Part shown: piece after piece, positions 33,940 through 43,208 of the stretch | How the letters are laid out: the number at the start of each line of letters is the position of its first letter | Position numbering within the stretch: the first letter of the stretch is position 1 | Assembly: GCF_000195635.1 (NCBI RefSeq) | Contig: NZ_GL882619.1 | Coordinates: forward strand, 38,015 to 102,014 | Source: Bacteroides fluxus YIT 12057 | GTDB taxonomy: Bacteria > Bacteroidota > Bacteroidia > Bacteroidales > Bacteroidaceae | DNA length: 64,000 nucleotides | Direction of reading: 5' to 3' | Notes under the pieces: model-generated | What the model was told of the DNA's origin: nothing | Databases searched by the model: none | Seen by the model: the letters and a program-made list of their open reading frames with translations, nothing else | Made by a program: the position numbers and the translations under genes

Positions 33940-33990
33940 AAACAACTCCCGTTACTTGCGCTTTACAACAACAAGCAACGGGAGTTGTTT
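33940..33990 (-). terminator. terminator after the DUF4250 gene
   Basis: AAACAACTCCCGTT (33940-33953) is perfectly inverted at 33977-33990, 18 bp beyond the DUF4250 stop on the minus strand. On the minus strand the stem is followed by a T-run. Confidence 0.8.
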
Positions 33991-34007
33991 TATGTAGAAA
34001 CATTAAT

Positions 34008-34184
34008 TTACCAAAATCTGTTTTTAGCCGGATTATACTCAAATCCCACTGTTTTCAGTTTTCGTACAATGTCTTCCTTTTCTACATCCATATCCTCGCA
34101 AAGGGCATCCAAAGAAGGATAAAAATCACGCAGTTTCATATTGATGAAGCTATACAGCATCACCGGATCTTCAGGTAATTTCAT
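34008..34184 (-). CDS. DUF4250 small protein, 58 aa
   Basis: A short gene of 58 residues starting MKLPEDPVMLYSFIN, matching the conserved DUF4250 family seen in anaerobes (KLPEDPVMLLSFINTQLRD pattern). The charged middle (LDALCEDMDVEKEDIVRKL) is helical and looks like a small helix-turn-helix domain. The function is unknown. It lies 138 bp downstream of btuC on the same strand and has its own terminator. Confidence 0.75.
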   Translation of the reverse strand: MKLPEDPVMLYSFINMKLRDFYPSLDALCEDMDVEKEDIVRKLKTVGFEYNPAKNRFW

Positions 34185-34322
34185 AGTTACAGCCTTTTTA
34201 AATTAAAACTAATACCGGCGCAAAATTACTATAAAAAATGAAATATTGAACCGGACTACACTAAATTAAACTAAATCACATCCGGCATCGTTTGCATTAA
34301 AAATCTGTTCTATCTTCGACCA

Positions 34323-35396
34323 TTAATTGAAATGCTGCGGTTTTCTCTGACTCAAGATCACATAAATAATGACCGGCGCCCCAATAACAGGTGTAACTGC
34401 ATTCAGAGGGATGATGCCTGCCTCGCCCGGCAAAACACAGATTAAATTGCACAGCAATGCCACCGCACCGCCGCTCAGTATGGTCACCGGCAACAAAGAG
34501 TTATGATTGGATGTCCCCAAAATCATCCGCGCTACATGCGGTACAGCCAAGCCGATAAAAGCTACCGGGCCGCAAAACGCTGTTGTAATGGCTGTCAGCA
34601 GTCCTGTTATCACCAAAAGCCAATTACGCACACGACGGATGTTCACCCCTAAGTTCTCGGCATAACGTTCGCCCAACAACAAAGCATTCAAAGGCTTTAT
34701 CAACAGCAGAGAGCCGAAAAGTCCTATGATGGTAACTACTGCAAAAGCGGGCATCTGCTGCAAGGAAACACCTCCAAAGTTACCCATTCCCCAAATCATA
34801 TAAGACTGCACCCCTTCGGCAGTAGCAAAGAAATTGAGCAACGCAATGGCGGAAGAGGCTATATATCCAATCATAATGCCTGTTATCAGCAACATGACAT
34901 TACTTTTTATCAATGTGGAAAAGAAAAGAATGAGTGTCATTATCAGCATGGCTCCAATAAAAGCGCCTGCCAATATGGAGAAGAAACCGGACAGACTGAA
35001 AGTGCCTGCCGTAATGCTACCTCCAAACAGCAACATAACGAAAGCCACTCCCAGGCTTGCCCCGGAATTTATGCCCAGAATGGACGGCCCCGCCAACGGG
35101 TTCTTGAATGCCGTCTGCAACATCAAGCCGCAAACCGCCAATGCTCCGCCACAAAGCAGAGCAGTCAATGCCTGTGGAAACCGGGATTCCCAAATAATAA
35201 AATTCCAACTGGACTTTCCTCCTTCTCCTCCCAAAAGAATATCAAAGACATCTGCCGGCGGAATCGCAACCGACCCCACCAACAAATTTGCCATGAAGAG
35301 CAACAAGATTACCGCTCCTAAGCCCATGCCATATTTCCAGCCTTTACACACGTTCAATAAAAATGAGTGGTTAAGAATTCTCATTTCAGCTTGCAA
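34323..35396 (-). CDS. btuC: vitamin B12 ABC transporter permease
   Basis: A 357-residue FecCD/BtuC-family permease with about ten membrane helices. GPSILGINSGASLGVA and GLAVPHVARMILGTSNHN (the latter the contact loop for the ATPase) are the conserved blocks of the family. With the substrate-binding protein it would carry cobalamin into the cytoplasm. The gene overlaps btuF by 16 bp. No btuD ATPase gene follows; the next gene is DUF4250. Confidence 0.85.
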   Translation of the reverse strand: MQAEMRILNHSFLLNVCKGWKYGMGLGAVILLLFMANLLVGSVAIPPADVFDILLGGEGGKSSWNFIIWESRFPQALTALLCGGALAVCGLMLQTAFKNPLAGPSILGINSGASLGVAFVMLLFGGSITAGTFSLSGFFSILAGAFIGAMLIMTLILFFSTLIKSNVMLLITGIMIGYIASSAIALLNFFATAEGVQSYMIWGMGNFGGVSLQQMPAFAVVTIIGLFGSLLLIKPLNALLLGERYAENLGVNIRRVRNWLLVITGLLTAITTAFCGPVAFIGLAVPHVARMILGTSNHNSLLPVTILSGGAVALLCNLICVLPGEAGIIPLNAVTPVIGAPVIIYVILSQRKPQHFN

Positions 35397-36505
35397 AAAT
35401 AACGCAAACCACCCAAATCTCCCATTTCGGGATGCAAAATCTGTATGAGATCGGACAACAAATAGTCGGGACGGAAAGGTGTCTCTTCATAAAAAGGTAC
35501 TTTTGCCGTATTACAACCATATATGTTACGTTCTTTAAAGGCCTTGAAACCCGTATAGCCTGTATAGTCCGCCTGTAAGTCCGAATAAGTCATATCGTGG
35601 TCACGATTATACTTGATAGTCCATACATCCGAATCGCCTGCTTTGTCGAAAACGGTTTCAAAGGAAAGAGGAATGGAACCGCTATGAGCATCATCTGCAA
35701 AGGCATAACGTCCGCAGGCATCCCGAAAAAGCTTGCCTATGGTACTGCGCCCTCCCGGGACGTACCACGCCGAACTACTTTTCAGTTCACTGACAATTGA
35801 CAAAGAAACCGATGAAAGCGCAGCACGCCTTTTAAGCTGCTGATAGCAACTGTCCACCTCCGCAAAAAGGCTATCGGCTTGTGACGCGGCGCCGAAAAGC
35901 ATTCCATAAAAACGCATCCACTCGGCACGTCCCAAAGCGGAAGTTTCCATATAGTCGGCACACTCGATGATGGGGATATTCAGTTTCCCGATACGGCCAT
36001 AACCGCCGCTGTTCTCGAACGGAGACAGAAGGATGGCATCGGGATGCAGGTCGATGATACGTTCCATATCGGGATTCATACCGTCACCGCAATCGGCGAT
36101 CACTCCGTTTTTACAGGCTTCCTGCACAGAAGGCAGTTTGATATACTTCAAGTCACACACACCGCCGATACTCTTGAAAGCACCCAGTTTATCAATCAGA
36201 CTGCAATGGACGGAAGAGTAGATGACCGATTTGGAAAGCGGGGTACGAACGACAGTGCCTTCGGGAAGTTGCTCCGGCAAAGGTTTCTCTTTGGGCACTA
36301 ATATATAGGTATGCAGAGTCTTCAAGGTATCCCAAGGATTGCGCAGGGTGGCAATGGTATAATCGGGATAGGTTACTAATGTCAGATTCTCGGCATAATG
36401 CAGAGAAAGGGTGTCTCCCGTTTCCGAAGACACCATTCCCTGCTTCCCCCCCTGGCAGGCAGAGAGGAAAAGGAGGGCCAAGCAAAGCAATGAAAGAGGT
36501 TTCAT
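35381..36505 (-). CDS. btuF: B12 ABC transporter substrate-binding lipoprotein
   Basis: A 374-residue predicted lipoprotein (lipobox LFLSACQGG near residue 16) with a BtuF/FhuD-like periplasmic-binding fold (IVSELKSSSAWYVPGGRSTIGKLFRDA). It would take cobalamin from BtuB in the periplasm and deliver it to BtuC. The gene is 40 bp downstream of btuG. Substrate is inferred from the riboswitch and BtuG; the fold alone would also allow iron-siderophore or heme. Confidence 0.82.
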   Translation of the reverse strand: MKPLSLLCLALLFLSACQGGKQGMVSSETGDTLSLHYAENLTLVTYPDYTIATLRNPWDTLKTLHTYILVPKEKPLPEQLPEGTVVRTPLSKSVIYSSVHCSLIDKLGAFKSIGGVCDLKYIKLPSVQEACKNGVIADCGDGMNPDMERIIDLHPDAILLSPFENSGGYGRIGKLNIPIIECADYMETSALGRAEWMRFYGMLFGAASQADSLFAEVDSCYQQLKRRAALSSVSLSIVSELKSSSAWYVPGGRSTIGKLFRDACGRYAFADDAHSGSIPLSFETVFDKAGDSDVWTIKYNRDHDMTYSDLQADYTGYTGFKAFKERNIYGCNTAKVPFYEETPFRPDYLLSDLIQILHPEMGDLGGLRYFCKLK

Positions 36506-36545
36506 TCTGATTCGTCGTTTGAATAAAGCTTGCCGTTCATCCTAT

Positions 36546-37643
36546 TTATTTAAGAAATGCCATATAGACAGCCCCTACACCTACATCGAATTTCTTGATG
36601 AAGGTTCCGTCAGCCGAATACTCGTTTACATAGCCCGGGGTATCGGCAGAAGCAAAACCGCCTACCAAATTGTAAGAAGTGATAAAGATATGCTCAGTAA
36701 CAGGATCAATTGCCAAGCCAACAGCTGCATCGGCCGGAGTGGAAACAAAGTTATCCTTAACCATTTCGCCTGTCAAGGTATTATATACCACATACTTCAT
36801 GGCAGTAGCTGTAGCTCCCCAGGGAGAATCAATTACGTAGATAGAATTGCCTTTTGTCGCCATCAAGGTACCGGTAACCTTCCACTCTTCAGCCTCATCT
36901 TTACTGTTTATCTTCCAAAGTGAAGAGGGAACAGCACCGTAATCACCCATACACAGCGCAAAAACATTTCCTGAGGCATCTGCAGCTATCTTGGTAGGAT
37001 TCATTCCTACTGCTATTTTCTTTTCTTCCGTGAAAGTAGATAACGCAATCTTCGAAACGCTTTTGCCATTGGCATAGCCGGCGTTATAATTCATTCCGTC
37101 AGAGTTCACTACATATAAAAAGCCATTCGCAACTACCATCTCCTCCGGATTAGGGCCTACTTGGATAGTTTTATCGATTGTATTGGTTGACGGGTCAATG
37201 CGCAGTACATGTCCCGAAAACATGGAAACATAGATGTTCTTCCCGTCTGTCACGATGTCACGAGGACCTTTACCTTGTGCAGCCGTCGGTCTTATCTGAG
37301 CTATGCTCACTAAAGTATTCTTGTTTACAACTTCAATGGTATTAGATTCATATACAGCAACAAACAAGTTATTACCCAATACTACACCATCTTGAACCGT
37401 AGAGCCCAAACTACGGCTATTGGCAATTTTGAACACATCATTCGTCACCGTTTCCGTTTTCTCATCAATAAAGGACAAAGACCCTTCTATGCTTTTTCCT
37501 TGGTTACCGGAGTTAAATACATATACTCCTTTCTCAACGAAAATGGGGTATTCCTCTTGATAATCATTACTATCACAAGCCACAAAGGCCATCGGCAGTG
37601 CCAGCACAAAGGCTAACAGTCTCAATTGTTCTTTCAGTTTCAT
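36546..37643 (-). CDS. btuG: surface B12-binding lipoprotein BtuG
   Basis: A 365-residue predicted lipoprotein (signal ending in FVACDSN, lipobox Cys near 23) with a YncE-like seven-bladed beta-propeller fold of repeated blades (GVYVFNSGNQG; NIYVSMFSGHVLRIDPSTN; NSIYVIDSPWGATATA). In Bacteroides, BtuG is a surface-exposed protein with very high affinity for B12 that caps BtuB. Here it lies 13 bp after the btuB-like gene, the arrangement of known btuBG pairs. Assignment comes from fold plus context. Confidence 0.85.
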   Translation of the reverse strand: MKLKEQLRLLAFVLALPMAFVACDSNDYQEEYPIFVEKGVYVFNSGNQGKSIEGSLSFIDEKTETVTNDVFKIANSRSLGSTVQDGVVLGNNLFVAVYESNTIEVVNKNTLVSIAQIRPTAAQGKGPRDIVTDGKNIYVSMFSGHVLRIDPSTNTIDKTIQVGPNPEEMVVANGFLYVVNSDGMNYNAGYANGKSVSKIALSTFTEEKKIAVGMNPTKIAADASGNVFALCMGDYGAVPSSLWKINSKDEAEEWKVTGTLMATKGNSIYVIDSPWGATATAMKYVVYNTLTGEMVKDNFVSTPADAAVGLAIDPVTEHIFITSYNLVGGFASADTPGYVNEYSADGTFIKKFDVGVGAVYMAFLK

Positions 37644-37656
37644 TTCTTGTTAATTT

Positions 37657-39675
37657 TTAAATGGATATTTTAAGTGTCAGTTTATACGAGCGCCCCGGCA
37701 TGGGATAACTCTTCACTATACTATATTGCTTATTGCCTATATTCTGTATATCACCTCGCAACGAACAGTCTATTCCTTTCAGACGGAAAGAGCGGTAGAG
37801 AGATACGCCACACTCCATGTAGCCTTCCAGTTCATTCTCTACTATATTCTGCACCGATGAATAACGCTTGCTGACGCCTGTAGCATGAAAAGATGCATTG
37901 CAATAAGGATTCTCCCAAGCCAAAGAAAATGCCCCCGAATGGGCGGGTGTATATGGAATCTGGTCTTTATAATACACAGAAGAGGGATCGGTCTTATCTA
38001 CCGCATATTGATAGGTATAGGATGCCGACGCCAGCAACTGATGGCGGGAAGCAAGGCGGAAAGTAATATCCGCATTGGCATCTACACCAAAGATATCTAC
38101 ATGCCCCAAATTGAGCATGGTCCAGAAAAACATATTATAAGGTACGGCTACAATCTTATTCTTTACATAATTATAGTAACCATCTACCGAGAAATGCGCA
38201 GCAGTGAGCCAGGAAGAGGCAGCTGTATGTCCCAAGGTGATGCCGACATTATATTGTCGTGCCACTTCCGGCTTCAAATCACGGCTACCCCAACGATCGA
38301 AGTAGTTCTCGGTAAAGGTTGCCACACGGAAAATATCCTTATAGGAAGCACGCAAATACAAGTCTTTACTCCCCCAAGGTTTCCATGACAAAGAAACGGA
38401 AGGAGACAACCGCCGGGCATCACCGGCACTTTCTCCGATTTTCGCACCGTTCATATAGATAGAACCCAACATCAAGGCAGTAACCGTAATTTGTGGAGTG
38501 CGGTAGCGTGCAGTCAAGGTTTGTAGTACCGTATGACGATAAGGTTTTACACCCGAAGCGGCATTTGTACTTAGATTATTGTAAGAATAATCGGCAGCAT
38601 ACGAGAAAGCCCAAGTATCCCACGGAGTATACAGCAAGGCAGCAGACCCATAATATTCGCGCTGATGGTAGATGTTGTTCATCTCTCCGCCAGGAAACTC
38701 AGTTCCTTCATCGTGATAGCGCGAGTAGGCCCAATTGAACTTTCCGTTCACTTGCAAAGAGAAATTGTTTTCCCAGTAAGTCATGTAGTGCAGTTGAGAG
38801 AAGAAGTTCCGTTCATTCAACTCCTCTTCCGAAGTATTATTATATAGGATTACCGGTCCGGGCAGTTCTCTGAAAGAGTCATAATAATAGACCTTACCAT
38901 TGAGCACGGAGTGTTCGCCGGGCTTTGCATAGATATTCCATTCGCCCCGGTAGGTCTCGATATAGTTATTGTCGCGGCGTTCTTCGGTTACATACTTTCC
39001 GTTTACCAATGTAAAAGGATAAAGATTATCGGCACGCATAAAGTCACCGGAAACTGACATAGACACTTTCTCTGCCAAACGCCGGTCATAGCGCAAGAAA
39101 GGATTTACCAGTCCGAATGAACCGGTTTTGAGTTCCGCCTGCAGCCGGGCACTCTTCTCCGAGAAGTCGGGCATAAGGGTCTGCAATCGAAGCGAAGCAG
39201 CAGACGCAACCGTACGGGCAGGCAGAAAAATATCATCATTATCACCAATAGCCAAAGAGAGGGAGCGGATATTATCCAACGAAAAGCGGGAAAGATCGAC
39301 CTGCCCGCTCTGGCAGTCAGTCACGGTAATCCCATCATAAGCCACCGCCGTATGCTGTGAACCCAGGCTTCGCACAGAAACAGTTTTCATACCTCCTGCC
39401 CCGCCGTAATCTTTCACGTTCACCCCCGAAAAGCGACGCAAGGCATCGGCAAGATCCGTCACTCCCTGCTGCTCCAGTTGCTTGCGCGAGAGCATCTGTA
39501 TCGGTGCCGTACTCGTTACATTCCTCACCGGAGAAGAAGCACTGACCGTTACCTCATCCAGCCTATGTACCTTACTGACAATGGTATCATTACTAACCGT
39601 CTGAGCAGAAAGCCGGAATACCCCCACGCCAAAGAAACCGATACAGCCCAGCCATACCTTAATTCTTCCCATCAT
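37657..39675 (-). CDS. btuB: TonB-dependent B12 receptor BtuB
   Basis: A 672-residue outer-membrane receptor: signal peptide (about 1-25), TonB box region (KVHRLDEVTVSAS, about 36-48), plug domain (about 50-165, LEQQGVTDLADALRRFSGVNV), and a C-terminal beta-barrel ending in KLTLKISI. It moves cobalamin across the outer membrane using TonB energy. First gene of the B12 operon, behind a cobalamin riboswitch about 70 bp upstream. The riboswitch makes B12 rather than siderophore the likely substrate. Confidence 0.9.
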   Translation of the reverse strand: MMGRIKVWLGCIGFFGVGVFRLSAQTVSNDTIVSKVHRLDEVTVSASSPVRNVTSTAPIQMLSRKQLEQQGVTDLADALRRFSGVNVKDYGGAGGMKTVSVRSLGSQHTAVAYDGITVTDCQSGQVDLSRFSLDNIRSLSLAIGDNDDIFLPARTVASAASLRLQTLMPDFSEKSARLQAELKTGSFGLVNPFLRYDRRLAEKVSMSVSGDFMRADNLYPFTLVNGKYVTEERRDNNYIETYRGEWNIYAKPGEHSVLNGKVYYYDSFRELPGPVILYNNTSEEELNERNFFSQLHYMTYWENNFSLQVNGKFNWAYSRYHDEGTEFPGGEMNNIYHQREYYGSAALLYTPWDTWAFSYAADYSYNNLSTNAASGVKPYRHTVLQTLTARYRTPQITVTALMLGSIYMNGAKIGESAGDARRLSPSVSLSWKPWGSKDLYLRASYKDIFRVATFTENYFDRWGSRDLKPEVARQYNVGITLGHTAASSWLTAAHFSVDGYYNYVKNKIVAVPYNMFFWTMLNLGHVDIFGVDANADITFRLASRHQLLASASYTYQYAVDKTDPSSVYYKDQIPYTPAHSGAFSLAWENPYCNASFHATGVSKRYSSVQNIVENELEGYMECGVSLYRSFRLKGIDCSLRGDIQNIGNKQYSIVKSYPMPGRSYKLTLKISI

Positions 39676-39744
39676 AGAAACAAGTAAAGATTATCGTAAA
39701 ATCACATTGCGCACTACCCACTTTCCTCGAATGGATAATTTTTC

Positions 39745-39935
39745 GACTTTGTTTTGCAGGTCTTCTGACTCGTTTCCGGTACATCGCCTTCCCGTTCTTC
39801 TTAATGAACAGTGGCATAAAGATACAGGATGCACCCAATTTTGAAACTCACAGCAGCGGGACTGTCCGGGACTTTCACCCGATTCCCTTTTCATCCAACC
39901 CCTCCGAACAGAAGGATGCGGAACAAAACATCGGC
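39745..39935 (-). promoter_or_regulatory. cobalamin riboswitch
   Basis: On the minus strand the conserved cobalamin-riboswitch parts appear in order: GGGAATCGGGTGAAAGTCCC (39868-39887), GGACAGTCCCGCTGCTGTGA around 39849-39868, and the B12 box AGTCAGAAGACCTGC (about 39756-39770). It lies in the leader of btuB, where B12 binding is expected to reduce expression of the uptake operon. Confidence 0.88.
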
Positions 39936-40044
39936 AAAGATAGGGAAAATAGATAAAAAAATGAATAGTTTTTCATACTATATCCTCAAAATAAAGTAAC
40001 TTGCAGACAATTTCAACAGGAAGTGTAAACAAATCAGTATAACC

Positions 40045-41277
40045 ATGAAATATAAACTATTAGTTCTTGACGTAGATGGAACTCTACTCAACGAAGCAAA
40101 AGAAATCAGCAAACGCACTCTGGCTGCCTTATTAAAGGTACAACACATGGGGGTGCGCATCGTTTTAGCATCCGGCAGACCAACCTACGGCCTCTTGTCG
40201 ATAGCCAAAACTCTTGAATTAGGCAACTTTGGCGGTTTTATCGTTTCTTATAACGGTTGCCAGATTATCAATGCACAGGACGGAAAAATCCTCTTTGAAC
40301 GACGCATCAATCCAGAAATGCTGCCTTACCTGGAAAAGAAAGCTCAAAAAAACGGATTCGACCTGGTCACCTATCAGGATAATACGCTCATCACCAATGC
40401 TCCCGAAAATGATTTTATCCGGAAGGAAGCCAAGTTGAACGATTTGATAATCATTGACGAAGAAGAATTCTCGACTTCCATTGACTTTACGCCTTGCAAA
40501 TGCGTGCTTGTCAGTGATGACGAGGAAGCCTTGATAGATCTGGAAAATCACTGGAAGAAACGTTTGGATGGTACCTTGGATGCATTCCGCTCCGAGTCTT
40601 ATTTTCTGGAAGTAGTCCCTCCCGGAGTTGACAAAGCCAATACCTTGGGGGTCTTGATGGAGCAACTGGGTGTGGCACGCGAGGAAGTCATCGCCATCGG
40701 AGACGGCGTCTGCGATGTGACCATGCTCCAGTTGGCCGGTTTAGGGATAGCCATGGGACATTCACAAGACTCCGTAAAAGTCTGCGCGGACTATGTGACA
40801 GCCTCAAACGAAGAAGACGGCGTTGCCCAGGCTGTCGAGAAAATGATTCTGGCTGAAGTTCACGCCGCCGAAATTCCCCTTGACTTACTGAATGAACGGG
40901 CACGTCATGCCTTGATGGGAAACTTGGGTATCCAGTACACTTATGCATCCAAGGAGCGCATAGAGGCAACCATGCCCGTAGATTACCGGACCCGCCAACC
41001 TTTCGGCATACTACATGGCGGCGCCACCCTCGCCTTGGCAGAAACCGTTGCCGGGCTCGGCTCCATGATCATCTGCCAACCGGACGAGATTGTCGTAGGA
41101 ATGCAGGTCAGTGGAAATCATATTTCCTCTGCACACGAAGGTGACACGGTACGTGCAGTCGGTACCATTGTGCATAAAGGGCATTCATCCCATGTATGGA
41201 ATGTAGATGTATTTACTTCAACCAACAAATTAGTGTCTTCCGTACGGGTAGTAAATAGTGTGATGAAAAAAAGATAA
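40045..41277 (+). CDS. HAD hydrolase / hotdog thioesterase fusion
   Basis: A 410-residue fusion. Residues about 1-275 are a Cof-type HAD-IIB phosphatase (LDVDGTLL with the nucleophile Asp; GDGVCDVTML near the C-terminal end of the domain). Residues about 285-410 are a PaaI/MenI-like hotdog thioesterase (FGILHGGATLALAETVAGLGS; the ExxG-type site is in this stretch). The hotdog half resembles the DHNA-CoA thioesterase of menaquinone synthesis, so a role in that pathway is possible. Stop codon overlaps the start of the 34-bp repeat at 41276. Confidence 0.82.
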   Translation: MKYKLLVLDVDGTLLNEAKEISKRTLAALLKVQHMGVRIVLASGRPTYGLLSIAKTLELGNFGGFIVSYNGCQIINAQDGKILFERRINPEMLPYLEKKAQKNGFDLVTYQDNTLITNAPENDFIRKEAKLNDLIIIDEEEFSTSIDFTPCKCVLVSDDEEALIDLENHWKKRLDGTLDAFRSESYFLEVVPPGVDKANTLGVLMEQLGVAREEVIAIGDGVCDVTMLQLAGLGIAMGHSQDSVKVCADYVTASNEEDGVAQAVEKMILAEVHAAEIPLDLLNERARHALMGNLGIQYTYASKERIEATMPVDYRTRQPFGILHGGATLALAETVAGLGSMIICQPDEIVVGMQVSGNHISSAHEGDTVRAVGTIVHKGHSSHVWNVDVFTSTNKLVSSVRVVNSVMKKR

Positions 41278-41309
41278 AACACATAGCAACCATGAACCCC
41301 ATAAATGCA
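41276..41309. repeat. left 34-bp direct repeat of the islet
   Basis: Identical over 34 bp to 43955-43988. It starts inside the stop codon of the HAD/hotdog gene (AAAACACATAGCAACC...) and contains ATGAACCCCATAAATG. Confidence 0.85.
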
Positions 41310-41359
41310 TAATAATCAAAAGTCTGTGGCAATTTTAACAGATTCTTCAGTTTTATCCT

Positions 41360-41367
41360 TACCTTTG
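41360..41367 (+). promoter_or_regulatory. -7 box of the islet operon
   Basis: TACCTTTG fits TAnnTTTG; transcription would start about 35 bp before ATG 41412. A short dyad (TTGGG at 41378-41382 with CCCAA at 41391-41395) lies in the leader and may be a repressor site. Confidence 0.5.
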
Positions 41368-41411
41368 TGTATGACATTGGGGTGTTATACCCAAACAACA
41401 ATAAGGGAACT

Positions 41412-42989
41412 ATGCAGATACATAACAATACATTGATAGCGGAATGCCCGACTTACGATTTCAAGGAAATGTTGGAACGCAAAAAAGTGAAGTCATGGCT
41501 TAAATCGGTGTCGGCTTTTGCCAATACCGATGGTGGCAGTTTGTTCTATGGAGTGAACGATGACGGAGTGATTGTGGGGTTAGAAAATCCGCAAGCCGAT
41601 GCCGACTTTATCAGTGAAACGATAAAGGCACGACTTGACCCAGTGCCGGAAGTTCAACTTATTCCGATAGAACACGAAAGGCATACCCTGCTTGAAGTGA
41701 AAGTAAAGGCAGGAACGCTTACACCTTATTATTACTATCAGGATGGAACACGTACTGCATATATGCGAATTGGCAATGAAAGCGTGGAGTGTAATTCGCA
41801 ACAACTTCTTTCATTGGTGTTGAAAGGTACACACATGACATGGGATTCTCTTCCTACCCAAGTGGATGCCAGCAAGCACTCTTTCATCATCCTTGCCAAT
41901 ACCTTCCGTGAGCAAACCCATCAGGAATGGAACGATAAGTATTTGGAATCATTCGGACTGGTTACTCCTGATGGAAAACTGACCAATGCCGGATTGCTGT
42001 TTGTTGATAATTGCACGGTATTTCAATCGCGTATTTTCTGCACCCGTTGGACTGGACTCTATAAGGATGATGCTATCAGTTCCGTAGAGCATCGGGATAA
42101 CCTTGTATTGCTATTGAAATATGGCATGGACTTCATCAAGAACTACACTATGAGCGGATGGGTAAAGATGCCCAATTATCGCCTAAATCTTCCCGACTAT
42201 TCCGACCGTGCCATCTTTGAAGGACTGGTAAACCACCTTATCCATAGAGATTATACTGTAATGGGCGGTGAAGTACATATCGACATTTATGATGACCGCG
42301 TAGAACTGGTATCACCCGGTGCTATGCTTGACGGTACACAAATTCAAGACCGTGACATATTCAAAGTGCCTTCCATGCGTCGTAATCCTGTCATTGCAGA
42401 TGTGTTTACACAGTTGGATTATATGGAGAAACGTGGTTCCGGTTTACGTAAAATGCGAGAGCTTACAGAGAAGTTACCTAATTTCCTGCAAGGAAAAGAA
42501 CCGCAATATCAAACGGAAGCGACCTCTTTCTACACCACATTCTATAATCTGAACTGGAACGAAAACGGAAGAATACCTGTCGAAGAAGTAGCCAACAGGG
42601 TAAATAGTACCCTCGAAAAGTACCCTGTAAACGAAGAAAGTTCGGTCGAAAAGTTCAGTGAAAACAGCAAAAGTTCGGTGAAAACCTTTGGTGGTACGCA
42701 AGAAAGTTCGGAGAAAGGTTCGGAGATAATGCAAAAAGGTTCGGAGAAAAAGTTCGGAGATTTGAAAAACAAATCTAAAAGCATTGGGAAAACCGCACAA
42801 AAGATTATTGATTTCGTCATTTCCGACCCATCAATGTCTGCAGAAACAATGGCCTATAAAATAGGAATAAGCTCCCGAGCCGTAGAAAAACATATTTCAA
42901 AGCTTCGTTCTATGGGAATTTTGTCTCGTGAAGGAGCAGACCATGGTGGCTATTGGCGCATTGTAATTAATCCTCAAACCGAGCAATAA
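41412..42989 (+). CDS. Schlafen AlbA_2-domain putative DNA-binding ATPase-like protein
   Basis: A 525-residue cytoplasmic protein. Residues about 8-140 are an AlbA_2/Schlafen-type domain (TYDFKEML; WLKSVSAFANTDGGSLFYGVNDDGVIVGL). Residues about 250-360 resemble the HATPase_c_4-like part of this family (AIFEGLVNHLIHRDYT; DYMEKRGSGLRKM). A low-complexity linker with repeated SSVEKF, SSVKTF and GSEKKF units (about 412-455) leads to a C-terminal winged helix (SAETMAYKIGISSRAVEKHISKLR). Such proteins are predicted regulators or defence-associated factors. ATG 41412 is preceded by AAGGGAAC and is better than the GTG at 41367. The next gene starts 4 bp after its stop. Confidence 0.8.
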   Translation: MQIHNNTLIAECPTYDFKEMLERKKVKSWLKSVSAFANTDGGSLFYGVNDDGVIVGLENPQADADFISETIKARLDPVPEVQLIPIEHERHTLLEVKVKAGTLTPYYYYQDGTRTAYMRIGNESVECNSQQLLSLVLKGTHMTWDSLPTQVDASKHSFIILANTFREQTHQEWNDKYLESFGLVTPDGKLTNAGLLFVDNCTVFQSRIFCTRWTGLYKDDAISSVEHRDNLVLLLKYGMDFIKNYTMSGWVKMPNYRLNLPDYSDRAIFEGLVNHLIHRDYTVMGGEVHIDIYDDRVELVSPGAMLDGTQIQDRDIFKVPSMRRNPVIADVFTQLDYMEKRGSGLRKMRELTEKLPNFLQGKEPQYQTEATSFYTTFYNLNWNENGRIPVEEVANRVNSTLEKYPVNEESSVEKFSENSKSSVKTFGGTQESSEKGSEIMQKGSEKKFGDLKNKSKSIGKTAQKIIDFVISDPSMSAETMAYKIGISSRAVEKHISKLRSMGILSREGADHGGYWRIVINPQTEQ

Positions 42990-42993
42990 ACCT

Positions 42994-43146
42994 ATGGGAA
43001 CATCTTTCATTCCACTTTGTGCAATAATTGCCGTTTTGATTATCGCCTTTTTGTTTGCCTCCTTGCCACAAGTAAGCCACAAAATGCGATACAGAGTGCT
43101 TTATGCAATAGCCATCATCATGCTATTTGCCGTTATTCCTTATTAG
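42994..43146 (+). CDS. small two-helix membrane protein, 50 aa
   Basis: A 50-residue frame starting MGTSFIPLCAIIAVLII, with two hydrophobic helices (about 5-23 and 34-49) joined by a short basic loop (SHKMRYR). It begins 4 bp after the AlbA gene and ends 62 bp before the Vsr gene. It is a plausible small membrane protein, possibly an effector or a toxin-like part of the islet, but no family is recognised. Coding status rests on position and hydrophobic pattern. Confidence 0.5.
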   Translation: MGTSFIPLCAIIAVLIIAFLFASLPQVSHKMRYRVLYAIAIIMLFAVIPY

Positions 43147-43208
43147 ATTATCTCAAAACGCATCACAAAAAAATGACAGTTACATGAGCATTGCCACACT
43201 TTACAAGT

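Noticed and set aside
36546-39675. SusC/SusD-type glycan-use locus
   Set aside because: The TonB receptor has no SusD partner; the cobalamin riboswitch and BtuG/BtuF/BtuC point to B12.
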